From: Autumnicola lenta
GTDB taxonomy: Bacteria; Bacteroidota; Bacteroidia; Flavobacteriales; Flavobacteriaceae
Assembly: GCF_031846515.1 (NCBI RefSeq)
Contig: NZ_JAVRHO010000001.1
Location: 62,001-126,000, forward strand
Reading direction: 5' to 3'
Length of the DNA: 64,000 bases
Shown: positions 18,450 to 27,567 of the stretch, piece after piece
Layout: the number at the start of each line of letters is the position of its first letter
How positions within the stretch are numbered: position 1 is the first letter of the stretch
Translations under genes and position numbers: made by a program
The notes under the pieces: model-generated
The model's database searches: none
The model's input: only the letters and a program-made list of their open reading frames with translations
What the model was told of the DNA's origin: nothing

Positions 18450-19280
18450 TTAATTTATGTATTCGGTTTTTTCTAGTACCAGTGCAATTTCTTTCTTTAG
18501 CTGAAGGTTTTTCGTTTGCTGATAAAATACCAATAGAGCATCATAATGTTCTGCCTTTTTATAGTAATTCATCAGCCTGATAGCCAAAAGTACAATTGAG
18601 TTATTTTTGCTTTCCAGTAAATCTGAAAGATCGTCTGGAGCGCTAATTCGGTGTTTCTTTACCGAAAAAAGTATGTTGCTCTGTACCCAGTCATTTAAAT
18701 ATAAACTCTTATTCCTGAATTTTAAAATTTCAGCGATCCCCTTCAATTTTATCATTCCCAACAGGACTTCTGTTTGTACAAAGGTACTTTTATGGTTTTG
18801 CAGTGAAACTATCCTGGGATAGGCTTTTTGATAATTCAGGCTCGACAGATCGCGTATTCCTTCCACTACATGCGGCCACTGAGAGGAATTTAATTTTTTA
18901 AGGGAGTAACTGGCAAGTCCTGATTCGGCATAAAATTGTTCCAGTTTCTTACTGTAGTTTCCGCTGTAGTTGTGATGCAGACCAATAATGGCTTTTATGG
19001 TAACCCGCTGAAAAAGTACAGACTGAAGATTTTTTTGAAATTCAGGAGAATTTACTACCTCCTCTACAGGTATATCTGTAAACAACATTTCGAACAATAA
19101 GCTGTCTATCCTTTTTTGAAGTGCCTGTCTGCACTTTAATTCTTTTATCCGTCTAAGCTTCTTGCTTAAGGTAAGTCCCAGAAAAAAAAGTGCAATGCCG
19201 AAAATAACAATTATCGCCCAATAGATAACAGTCTCCAATTGATAGTAATTGAACTGATATTGGGGAGATAAAGCGATCAA
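18450..19280 (-). CDS. Membrane-anchored HEAT-repeat-like protein
   Basis: 276 residues. One N-terminal membrane helix near 18-40, then an all-helical region with repeating SSLNYQKAYPRIVSLQ and TEVLLGMIKLKGIAEIL units typical of HEAT-like solenoids. No catalytic motif is seen. It is sandwiched between the response regulator (33-base gap) and the glycosyltransferase, so it may link or scaffold the synthase. Function unknown. Confidence 0.6.
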   Translation of the reverse strand: MIALSPQYQFNYYQLETVIYWAIIVIFGIALFFLGLTLSKKLRRIKELKCRQALQKRIDSLLFEMLFTDIPVEEVVNSPEFQKNLQSVLFQRVTIKAIIGLHHNYSGNYSKKLEQFYAESGLASYSLKKLNSSQWPHVVEGIRDLSSLNYQKAYPRIVSLQNHKSTFVQTEVLLGMIKLKGIAEILKFRNKSLYLNDWVQSNILFSVKKHRISAPDDLSDLLESKNNSIVLLAIRLMNYYKKAEHYDALLVFYQQTKNLQLKKEIALVLEKTEYIN

Positions 19281-19313
19281 CTAAATTTCAATTTTAATCA
19301 TACTTAAATAAAG

Positions 19314-19682
19314 CTAATTTTTGGGAAGCAATTTTTCCATTCGCTTCAGCAAAACAGGAGGGCTAAATGGTTTGGTAATAAATTCATTCGCACCCAAATC
19401 AAATACTTCCAGTTCTGTAGACTCTACACCGGAAGACGTTAGGACAATAACAGGAATTTCTTTTGCAAGAATCTCGCGGGTAGCGTTTATCACCTGTTGT
19501 CCCCCGGCAAAAGGAAGATTAAGGTCTGTGATCACAAGGTCTATTTCGCCGCCCTTATTATTTAAACAGGAAATGGCATCAAGTCCGTTCTCAAAATCAA
19601 TTACTTTATAAGATTTGGATGTTAGAAAGAAAGCGAGTGATTTTCTTAGCATCTCATCGTCTTCTACAAGCAGAATATTCAT
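19314..19682 (-). CDS. Single-domain response regulator
   Basis: 122 residues, one receiver domain and nothing else. The acidic pocket is VEDDEML, the phospho-acceptor Asp is in LVITDLNLP, the conserved Thr/Ser in VLTSSG and the Lys in FITKPFSP. With no output domain it must act by protein contact. It overlaps the hybrid kinase gene by four bases (ATGA), so the pair is translationally coupled and is likely a phosphorelay. Confidence 0.9.
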   Translation of the reverse strand: MNILLVEDDEMLRKSLAFFLTSKSYKVIDFENGLDAISCLNNKGGEIDLVITDLNLPFAGGQQVINATREILAKEIPVIVLTSSGVESTELEVFDLGANEFITKPFSPPVLLKRMEKLLPKN

Positions 19683-22147
19683 AAGTATGATTTTAGTTTG
19701 GTGTTTACTGTCTGTAAAATTTGCTGAAGTTGATCTTTAAATCTCGTTAAGGTAATATCCAGCTTTTCATCTGATAGCTTCTCTTTATCCACATTTTCAA
19801 GCTGATATAAATAATATTGATCTGCACCAATTATTCCAAATGAAGTTTTAAATTTATGAGCTGTAGCTTTAATCGCGGGGAGATCCCTTTCTTCATAAGC
19901 TGATTCCAGCTGACTCCACATTTCTGAAGCCTGCTTCACAAACAAGGACAACATTTCCTTTTCAAAATCTTTATTTCCTCCCGACATTTCCTCAAGGGTT
20001 TCAAAGGAAAGACCTGCATCTGATTTTTCCTGATTTCCCTCATAATTCCCGGAGTTGCCATTATTGCCTAAACATTCATTTATTTTTGCCAGCAGGTCAT
20101 CCCTGGTGAAGGGTTTCGAAAGGTAATCGTTCATTCCTGCACGAAGACATTTTTCTTTTTCTGCTAACATGAAATTAGCAGTGAGCGCTATAATAGGTGT
20201 GACAATTTTTAAATCTTTACGCAACACTTCTGTAGTTTGATAGCCATCTTTTTCAGGCATCTGAATATCCATTAAAATCAGATCGTATTCCCTTTCTTTC
20301 GCCAGCTGAACGCCTTTATTGCCGTTTTCCGCCATATCGATTTCATGACCTTTTTCCTGTAAGATCGCTCTTATAAGCCTCTGGTTAAGTTCATTATCTT
20401 CACACAACAATATTTTTGCGGGTTTTTGAAAGCTAGTCGCTGCTACTCCTGTAACGGTATGATCCTGAAATTCCTTTTCAGCAATTTTAAATGGAATGGT
20501 AAAGGTAAAACAGGATCCTTCTCCCGGTTCGCTGCTAACTTCCACAGTGCCTCCCTGCCTGTCAATGAGATGTTTTGAGATATTTAATCCCAGACCTGTC
20601 CCTCCAAACTTACGAAAAGTACTCTCTTCAGCCTGTGAGAATCGTTCAAATATAACTTTAAGTTTTTCCGGAGGAATTCCTATTCCCGTATCTCTTACCT
20701 TAAATTTAAGTACGGCTTCATTATTCGCAAGTTTAATTAATTCGACCTTTAGATCCACACCACCTTCCGCAGTGAATTTAAGGGCATTATTCAAAAAATT
20801 GATGAGGATCTGGCTTAATCTGTTCTTATCTCCTTTTAGATCCAGGGGAACACCGGAATTTATATGGAAATCAAATTTTATCTTCTTTTGGTGTGCTTTT
20901 AAATGAAGAATGGCAAAAACATTTTTCACAACCTGCTGAAGATTAAATTGTTCCTCTTCCAGGTGTATCATTCCTGCTTCCAATTTGGAAAGATCCAGAA
21001 TATCATTAATTATAAATAGTAAATTATCCCCTGCTGTTTTTACCGATTGCAAATAGGACTTTCTTAAATTATCTTTCTCCTGTTCCAGTAAAAGCTCAGT
21101 AAATCCCAATATAGCGTGGATAGGAGTACGTATCTCATGACTAACATTGGCAATAAAGTTATCCTTCTGGATATTTAAAGCTTCTGCCTGCTCTTTCGCC
21201 TGAAGCAGGGCTTTTTCTGCCAGTATTTCCTGGGTAATATCAGTTGCGATCTTGATCACTTTAATCACGTTTTCATCCAGATCAAGAATGGGATTATAAG
21301 TGGCCTGGATCCAAACCGTACTGCCATTTTTATGCTTTCTTCTTAAACGTCCCGATTTAAATTTTCCATGCCGAAGGGACTTCCAAAAATTCTCATCATT
21401 TTCCTTTTCTTCTTCACCTAAAAGATAAGAGTGGTGTTGACCTACCAGTTCTTCTTTACCGTATCCAACAATATTGAGGAAATGCGTATTCACCCTTTCA
21501 ATAACGCCATGGGGATTGAATTCTATAACGCCACTGGATTTTCTTATAGCTTTAAGAAGATTGTTGTACTGTGTTTCCTGGTAAAGGAGCTGACGCTGGT
21601 TTTCTTTGATTTTTTGTTCCAGCTGAAATTCCAGTTCATCGCCCAACTTCACATTTTTCTTGCGGGTTTCAAGCAACAGCATAGCCTGATTCGTCAATAA
21701 TTTGAGAGCCGTTTTTTGATTTTTATTAAGTGTTCTTGGCTTACTGTCAGCAACGCAAACCGTGCCTATGTTATGACCATTGGAGGCCTTTAAAGGCATA
21801 CCCGCATAAAACCGGATTCCCTCTTCTATGGTTACGTGAGGATTATTTTTTACACGCTCATCCAGCCTTGCGTCGGGAATTTCCAAAAGCTCATCCTGTA
21901 CCACGGTGTACTGGCAAAAGGTTTCCTTTATCGGCATTTCAGACGAATCTATACCTGTTTTGGCTTTGTACCACTGCCTTTGATCATCTATCATAGAGAT
22001 TATAGCAACAGGTACATCACAAATTATGGAAATAAGTTTGACGAGTCCGTCAAAGTCTTCTTCGTAGGGAGTATCTAAAATATTGTACGACAAAAGTGTC
22101 TTAAGTCGTTCAATTTCGTGGAATTTGGGGAAATTCAAATTGTTCAT
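19679..22147 (-). CDS. Hybrid sensor histidine kinase (GAF-PAS-HisKA-HATPase-REC-HPt)
   Basis: 822 residues with no membrane segment. GAF domain at about 15-170, PAS at about 205-320 and a short coiled coil. HisKA follows with SHEIRTPIHAILGF near 340, then the ATPase domain with INFLNNALKFT, DTGIGIP and GGTGLGL. The receiver is at about 585-705 (LCEDNELN, Asp in LILMDIQMP, Lys in YLSKPF). An HPt domain with the acceptor His in ATAHKFKTSFG ends the protein. All phosphorelay modules are thus in one chain, and the partner is the adjacent response regulator. The cytoplasmic GAF and PAS domains suggest an internal or redox signal. Confidence 0.95.
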   Translation of the reverse strand: MNNLNFPKFHEIERLKTLLSYNILDTPYEEDFDGLVKLISIICDVPVAIISMIDDQRQWYKAKTGIDSSEMPIKETFCQYTVVQDELLEIPDARLDERVKNNPHVTIEEGIRFYAGMPLKASNGHNIGTVCVADSKPRTLNKNQKTALKLLTNQAMLLLETRKKNVKLGDELEFQLEQKIKENQRQLLYQETQYNNLLKAIRKSSGVIEFNPHGVIERVNTHFLNIVGYGKEELVGQHHSYLLGEEEKENDENFWKSLRHGKFKSGRLRRKHKNGSTVWIQATYNPILDLDENVIKVIKIATDITQEILAEKALLQAKEQAEALNIQKDNFIANVSHEIRTPIHAILGFTELLLEQEKDNLRKSYLQSVKTAGDNLLFIINDILDLSKLEAGMIHLEEEQFNLQQVVKNVFAILHLKAHQKKIKFDFHINSGVPLDLKGDKNRLSQILINFLNNALKFTAEGGVDLKVELIKLANNEAVLKFKVRDTGIGIPPEKLKVIFERFSQAEESTFRKFGGTGLGLNISKHLIDRQGGTVEVSSEPGEGSCFTFTIPFKIAEKEFQDHTVTGVAATSFQKPAKILLCEDNELNQRLIRAILQEKGHEIDMAENGNKGVQLAKEREYDLILMDIQMPEKDGYQTTEVLRKDLKIVTPIIALTANFMLAEKEKCLRAGMNDYLSKPFTRDDLLAKINECLGNNGNSGNYEGNQEKSDAGLSFETLEEMSGGNKDFEKEMLSLFVKQASEMWSQLESAYEERDLPAIKATAHKFKTSFGIIGADQYYLYQLENVDKEKLSDEKLDITLTRFKDQLQQILQTVNTKLKSYL

Positions 22148-22359
22148 CTAGGGCATAAAGATAAAAAAAATTAAGAACCGAATGTCAGCAGGTTACTTTT
22201 TACTATTAATTACCCCAAGCACTGATTGGAACATCTGTAGAATATTAAAGAAAATTCTACGCAGAGCACATTACTAAAAACTGTAATATTTTAATAGTTA
22301 TATCTTTTAGATGTTGGTAACCAACGTGTTCCTGATATAGCAGAAATAAAAATTGCTAC

Positions 22360-22411
22360 CTGAAAAACACAACTTCACCTTATAAAAACAAGCTTAAGTT
22401 GTGTTTTTCAG
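22360..22411 (-). terminator. Hairpin at the end of the uronate operon
   Basis: CTGAAAAACACAACTT and AAGTTGTGTTTTTCAG form a perfect 16-base stem with a 20-base loop. It lies 17 bases beyond the uxaE stop on the minus strand and separates it from the kinase promoter. The T run after the stem is poor, so termination strength is uncertain. The rest of 22148-22427 shows no gene. Confidence 0.65.
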
Positions 22412-22427
22412 AAAAAATTCGTTCATC

Positions 22428-23663
22428 TTAAGAAAAAAGTGGCTTCAAATGTCTTTCATAAAGATTGAAAGTGACATTTTCTTCAATTTTTTCGCGATAC
22501 TTATCCAATAACTTCGGAAAATCTTCCTTTTCAGCGGCAAGTTTGTATGCGCAGTGTAATAATTGCCGAAAATTGGCATTATAGGCATCAGACTTTTGGT
22601 CGTGACGTAAAGCATCTGCAAACTCCTTTCCGTTTTTGAAGCTATCTGCAGCCGGAAGTTTATCACGATCTATAGAAAGTACAGAAACATAATCTTTGGT
22701 GAGCTCATCATAACGTTCTAACGCTTCAGTATAAATATCTTTTGCAAAATTGAAGGCCTCACCTCCACTTTCTGCCAAACCTATTAACTCCTCCAGCCAG
22801 GTAGTGCCGGCGGTTTTTAAATGCAGTCCAGAATCATGTTTGCCAATAAGTTTCTGCATAACCGGGTAAATAGAGAATTTATCGCTGCCGCTATGCACGC
22901 TTAGTTTCAGGTTATCCGGAAGTCCAAACTCTTTTTTGGCAAATTTCAGCACTAAAAGATCTTCTTCAAATTCTTTTTGAAACTGTTCCAAATTTCCGCG
23001 GTAATCCACACCTTTATTAAATTCTCCGGTAAATTTTGGAGCAATAGTATTCACCGGCACTTTATAAAAGGCCAAAGCAGCGAGAATAAAGAAAAGTTCT
23101 ACAGGAGATTGCGGCTCTTCCACTTCATCTATAGAAACTTCAGTAAAAAAATCTGCTTTTTTTTCAGCTTTAATATGATCATAAACCTCTCCTGCTTTCT
23201 TCATCGCAAACAGAAAATTGTTCAGCATTCCTTTTAACTGAGCTTCAGAAATGGCAATTTTCGACTCTATACCTTCAATCTGAAACTCATTCAAATACTT
23301 CTGAAAAAATTCAATAAATTTATCTTTTTCATTTTCTGAAGCTTCCTTACCTATAAAGTCGGCTACATCTATCGTGAAAAAATCGCTGACGGGGATATAT
23401 GGACCAACAGTTTCCAAATTGATGTGATCTGCATCTACAAGGTAATCTCCCGAGTAATTTAAAGCGCTCACCGCTTTGTCTGCCTCTTCGCGGGTACTTG
23501 CAGGTTTAGTTCCCACTGTTTCATGTTCGCGATTGGATTTGTTCCAGACCGGTGTCACCTGAACACCTAAATCCCTCATCTTTAAAACAGCTTTTAACTG
23601 CGCTTTTCCTTCTTTCCCAAATCTATCACCTGTTCCAAATGAATATTTTCCTAATTTTCGCAT
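22428..23663 (-). CDS. uxaE: Tagaturonate epimerase UxaE
   Basis: 411 residues, matching the UxaE family, which epimerises D-tagaturonate to D-fructuronate and so joins the galacturonate and glucuronate routes. Family features are the N-terminal KYSFGTGDRFG, LSVHSGSDKFSIYP with probable metal/substrate residues, HLKTAGTTWLEE and NFRQLL near the C terminus. Cytoplasmic. It is the last gene of the leftward block, 12 bases after the SDR gene. Together with that SDR and the distant uxuA it forms a second path from galacturonate to KDG, parallel to uxaB-uxaA. Confidence 0.85.
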   Translation of the reverse strand: MRKLGKYSFGTGDRFGKEGKAQLKAVLKMRDLGVQVTPVWNKSNREHETVGTKPASTREEADKAVSALNYSGDYLVDADHINLETVGPYIPVSDFFTIDVADFIGKEASENEKDKFIEFFQKYLNEFQIEGIESKIAISEAQLKGMLNNFLFAMKKAGEVYDHIKAEKKADFFTEVSIDEVEEPQSPVELFFILAALAFYKVPVNTIAPKFTGEFNKGVDYRGNLEQFQKEFEEDLLVLKFAKKEFGLPDNLKLSVHSGSDKFSIYPVMQKLIGKHDSGLHLKTAGTTWLEELIGLAESGGEAFNFAKDIYTEALERYDELTKDYVSVLSIDRDKLPAADSFKNGKEFADALRHDQKSDAYNANFRQLLHCAYKLAAEKEDFPKLLDKYREKIEENVTFNLYERHLKPLFS

Positions 23664-23675
23664 GACCTATAGTTT

Positions 23676-24491
23676 TTAAACTCCGCTAAACGCACCAAAA
23701 CCTCCATCTACAGGAATAACGACACCTGTCACGAAAGCAGCCTCGTCTCCCGCCAGCCAGTTCGCCACGCCCTGAAGCTCTTCGGGTTTACCAAAACGTT
23801 TCATGGGAGTATTATTAATAATTGTTTGGCCTCTGGAGGTAAGGCTATCATCTTTGTTAAGCAGAAAATCCCTGTTTTGTTCTCCAATAAAAAATCCCGG
23901 AGCAATAGCGTTTACACGGATTCCATCGCCATATTTCTGCGCCATTTCTACGGAAAGCCATTTGGTAAAATTATCTACCGCAGCTTTAGCCGCGCCATAT
24001 CCCATCACCCGCGTTAGCGCCCTTTCAGCAGCCATAGAGGATATATTTATAATACTTCCTTTTTTCTGTTCTACCATTCCTTTTCCAAAAATAAGCGTTG
24101 GTAAAACAGTTCCTTTAAAATTGAGGTGGTTTACCTTATCGAAATCGTCCAGGTCTAGGTCAAAAATAGATTGATCTGGCGTGATGGTCGCTCCCTTCAC
24201 GTTTCCACCGGCAGCATTTACGAGAATATCAATAGTTCCATATTCTTTGAGAATGGCATCTTTGGCAGCAAGTAGTTTTGCTTTGTCCAAGACATCTGCA
24301 ACAAGCGGAAAAGCCTCTCCTCCTTCGGCTTTTATCTCGTTTACACGTTTTTGAACGGTATCTTTACTTCTACCAAGGATTCCTACTTTTACTCCATTTT
24401 GCGCCAGCCCCTTTGCTATTGCACCACCAAGCACGCCGTTTCCTCCTGTTATTACTGCTACTTTATTTTTTAAACTCAACATCTTTATCAT
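23676..24491 (-). CDS. SDR oxidoreductase, probable D-fructuronate reductase (D-mannonate oxidoreductase)
   Basis: 271 residues, classical SDR. TGGNGVLGGAIAK binds NAD(P), NAAGGNVKG follows, the catalytic Ser is in ISSMAAERA and the Tyr/Lys in YGAAKAAVD. This type is found beside uronate genes in bacteria that use an SDR (YjmF-like) in place of the long-chain UxuB. It would reduce fructuronate, the UxaE product, to mannonate for UxuA. Position directly before uxaE supports this. Alternatives include gluconate 5-dehydrogenase activity. Two close ATG starts (M-IK-M) are possible. Confidence 0.7.
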   Translation of the reverse strand: MIKMLSLKNKVAVITGGNGVLGGAIAKGLAQNGVKVGILGRSKDTVQKRVNEIKAEGGEAFPLVADVLDKAKLLAAKDAILKEYGTIDILVNAAGGNVKGATITPDQSIFDLDLDDFDKVNHLNFKGTVLPTLIFGKGMVEQKKGSIINISSMAAERALTRVMGYGAAKAAVDNFTKWLSVEMAQKYGDGIRVNAIAPGFFIGEQNRDFLLNKDDSLTSRGQTIINNTPMKRFGKPEELQGVANWLAGDEAAFVTGVVIPVDGGFGAFSGV

Positions 24492-24733
24492 TTTTATTTT
24501 TTGGAATTGTACTAAAAAGTGTAAAATCAGCGTAATCGGAATTTTTCTAATTCTTCGAAAAGTTTACCTCAAGCAAAAAAATCCAGGCTAAGGTCAAAAT
24601 TTTCTTCCGGAAATTCACTGAAGCCAATCATTCTAATTTACGCAATTATTCCTGGTCTCCCGAAATGATTAGTAGAATTCCGTAAATCTTCCTTCCAAAT
24701 TCTTCAAAAGGTGATTAGATAAACATTTGGGAC

Positions 24734-25921
24734 TTAAGATAAAGGAATTACCACTTCACTTCCATTTCTTTCCGCTGAAAGATAAGCTGCATAAATAGTC
24801 GCTATAACGTCTGCAGCAAGACTGCTATTACTTTCCAGGGGCTCGCCGTAAGCCAAAGACCTGTAAAAAGCCTCCATTTCATGCTGATAACCATTAAACC
24901 AGCTTTCATCGGGAGAAATACTGGACCATCCTTGTTTGGTTCCGGTTTTTTCCACAACATAAATGTCTTCAAAGTTTTCTTCAACCGGATTATAGGTTTG
25001 CATTGCATTATTGGGAGTAAGGTTACATACCGTTCTATGGTTGCTGGCATGTACTTCAAGATAATTTTTTACTCCGCCGTGCAGCAATTCGCTGGCCACT
25101 ATATCGGCAACCGTTCCATCTTCAAAAACTATGTGAGTTAAAGCGTAATCTTCAACATCTGTACATGAATCTTTGAGATGTTTTTCATTTTTATAATTTG
25201 GCATTCGGGTAATTGCATGAACCCTGCAGGTTACGGTTTTAGGACGAATAGATTTTCCGTTCCTTGCTTTGCCTTCCACATATTTGAGATAAAGAGCTCC
25301 GGCAAGCGGATGGCAACCTTTGCCCATTAGGGAACCTCCTCCAGAACGTTTCCACTTGCCATAGTCCAGCGAATGTGACCCGGAATGGGATTGTTGCGCC
25401 TGGATCCATAAAATCTGACTTTTAGTTTTTTCTATGACCTCCCGCTCTTTCTGAATGGCAGGTGCATAAATCCAGTTTTCGGCATACATAATCGTACCCT
25501 TGCTCAGCTTTTCGGCCTTGAGCATATTTTTAATACTCCGCAAGGCCTGCTCCAGTCCCTTTTCCCTCGGAAAATCATCTCCTGAAAAATCTTCTTCATC
25601 GTCACCAAAATATCCGGTTAACGGCTTCTCAATGATAACATTTTTATCCTCCTTTAAAATCTGAATAGCCAGAGGTTCGTGAGTAACCGGCGGCGTACAC
25701 AAATGAAGAACATCTGATGCTGCAATTAATTCCTGAAGCGTTGAAAAAGCTTTCACCCCTTTTTCCTCTGAGAACTTATTTAAATTCTCCGTATTCCTGG
25801 AATAGGCTCCTATCACTTCCACTGTGACTCCATAAACCCGCTGCAAAGCATCAAAATGGAACCGGGCAGCAAAACCCGATCCTACTATTCCTGCACGTAC
25901 AACCTTTTTTCCTGGCTCCAT
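24734..25921 (-). CDS. Gfo/Idh/MocA-family oxidoreductase
   Basis: 395 residues. An N-terminal Rossmann fold with GIVGSGFAARFHFDAL, the substrate-side motif NVIIEKPLTG near residue 95, then the C-terminal alpha/beta domain. No signal peptide, so cytoplasmic. Enzymes of this family oxidise or reduce sugars, uronates or their derivatives with NAD(P). It sits between uxaA (11 bases) and the SDR gene (242-base gap, no gene seen), so a uronate-related substrate is likely, but no standard step of the pathway lacks an enzyme. Confidence 0.8.
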   Translation of the reverse strand: MEPGKKVVRAGIVGSGFAARFHFDALQRVYGVTVEVIGAYSRNTENLNKFSEEKGVKAFSTLQELIAASDVLHLCTPPVTHEPLAIQILKEDKNVIIEKPLTGYFGDDEEDFSGDDFPREKGLEQALRSIKNMLKAEKLSKGTIMYAENWIYAPAIQKEREVIEKTKSQILWIQAQQSHSGSHSLDYGKWKRSGGGSLMGKGCHPLAGALYLKYVEGKARNGKSIRPKTVTCRVHAITRMPNYKNEKHLKDSCTDVEDYALTHIVFEDGTVADIVASELLHGGVKNYLEVHASNHRTVCNLTPNNAMQTYNPVEENFEDIYVVEKTGTKQGWSSISPDESWFNGYQHEMEAFYRSLAYGEPLESNSSLAADVIATIYAAYLSAERNGSEVVIPLS

Positions 25922-25932
25922 TTTTTTCTATT

Positions 25933-27549
25933 TTATAAAGAAACTCCACGTTTCCAAGGGATAAAATCATCCTGATCTAATTGATCTGCTTTGGATTCTT
26001 CTTCTCCACTGGCAACTTTAACTATATATTCAAGGATTTCTTCTCCCATTTCTTCAATAGTCTTTTCTCCCCGAATCACTCCACCGGAATCAATATCAAT
26101 AATATCTGGCATAGATCTGGCCAGGGTAGAATTTGAGGAAACTTTTATAACAGGTGCCACAGGATTTCCTGTTGGTGTTCCCAGGCCGGTGGTAAAAACC
26201 ACTACACTTGCACCGGCTCCAACCATCGCTGTTGTACTTTCAACATCATTACCGGGAGTACAAAGTAAATTGAGGCCTGGTCTGGTAACGTAATCGCCAT
26301 AATCCAGTACATCTTCAATAGGTGAAGTTCCACCTTTTTTAGCCGCTCCGGCAGACTTCATCGCATCTGTAATAAGTCCGTCTTTTATATTTCCGGGGGA
26401 AGGATTCATATCAAATCCGGAACCGGCAGCAATTGCAGAATCTTCAAATGCGCGGATAAGTGAAATGAACCTGTCTGCAATTTCGTCATTCACACAACGG
26501 TTTACCAATTCCTGCTCAATTCCGCATAACTCAGGAAATTCAGAAAGTATTGGAGAACCTTTTAATGCCGATAATAAATCTGAAGCATAACCCAAAGCCG
26601 GATTTGCAGATATACCTGAAAATCCATCAGATCCGCCACATTCCAGCCCTAACTTCAGTTTAGATAAAGGAGCCGGTTTTCTCGGAATTTGGTTTGCTTT
26701 TTTAATTTCAGCAAAAGATTCTTTGATGATCGTATTCATCATATCATCTACCGTTCCCATTTGCTGTTGCTCATAAATAAGTAAGGGTTTTTGAATATCA
26801 GAATTTATTCTCTTTAAAGCACTTTTAAAGATATCTATCTGAAGGTTCTGACACCCAAGGCTTAAAACGGTTGCACCGGCCACGTTGGGATTATTTATAT
26901 ACCCCGCGAGTAATCGTGCCAAAGAAGCAGAATCCTGCCGTATACCACCACATCCACCCTGGTGCGTAATAAATTTGACTTCAATATTGTCAAATATGCT
27001 ACTTTCCTCAGGTTCGACATCTGCCATTGCTTCAGAATCTGTACCGTGAATAAGGCTACGCAGCAATAATCTTTGCTTACTGGATTTATGAAAAGAGAGC
27101 TCGTTTTCAAAAACATCCTTTAAGAGCTCAATGTTCCGGTTCTCACAAAAAACCAGCGGAAAAAACAACCATACATTTTTTGTTCCTACCTGCCCGTCAG
27201 GTCTGTGGTACCCATTAAAAGTGCGGTCTTTCCATTTGGAGATATCGGGGGCATTCCACGCGGTAGTTTCTGTTTTCCCATAAGCAGTATTCGCTTCATG
27301 CTTTACATTGTCTACCGTTAGAACTCCGCCTTTTCTAATCTCTTCGGTAGCTTTACCTACCAAAACACCATACATATAGATCTTATCTTCAGCTGCAAAA
27401 TCTACCATGGCAACTTTATGCTTGGCTTTTGTATCGCTTGTAATAAATATATCTTCTCCCTCGAAATTTACCGTATCACCCTGCCATAAATCTACCAATG
27501 CAATGGCAACATTATCTTCGGGATGTACTTTTATCAATTTACTTTTCAT
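25933..27549 (-). CDS. uxaA: Altronate dehydratase UxaA
   Basis: 538 residues, combining the small N-terminal SAF domain (about 1-95) and the large catalytic domain in one chain as usual. It dehydrates D-altronate to 2-keto-3-deoxygluconate (KDG), using an iron centre. Cys and metal-binding features include THQGGCGGIRQD, SLGCQNLQ and LECGGSDGFSGISANPALG. Cytoplasmic. Located 18 bases after uxaB, its substrate supplier. Confidence 0.95.
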   Translation of the reverse strand: MKSKLIKVHPEDNVAIALVDLWQGDTVNFEGEDIFITSDTKAKHKVAMVDFAAEDKIYMYGVLVGKATEEIRKGGVLTVDNVKHEANTAYGKTETTAWNAPDISKWKDRTFNGYHRPDGQVGTKNVWLFFPLVFCENRNIELLKDVFENELSFHKSSKQRLLLRSLIHGTDSEAMADVEPEESSIFDNIEVKFITHQGGCGGIRQDSASLARLLAGYINNPNVAGATVLSLGCQNLQIDIFKSALKRINSDIQKPLLIYEQQQMGTVDDMMNTIIKESFAEIKKANQIPRKPAPLSKLKLGLECGGSDGFSGISANPALGYASDLLSALKGSPILSEFPELCGIEQELVNRCVNDEIADRFISLIRAFEDSAIAAGSGFDMNPSPGNIKDGLITDAMKSAGAAKKGGTSPIEDVLDYGDYVTRPGLNLLCTPGNDVESTTAMVGAGASVVVFTTGLGTPTGNPVAPVIKVSSNSTLARSMPDIIDIDSGGVIRGEKTIEEMGEEILEYIVKVASGEEESKADQLDQDDFIPWKRGVSL

Positions 27550-27567
27550 AATTTCTCCTTTTTCATC

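Noticed and set aside
20496..20906. 136-residue plus-strand frame inside the hybrid kinase
   Set aside because: Antisense to the ATPase domain, whose motifs are complete on the minus strand; it is a coding shadow.
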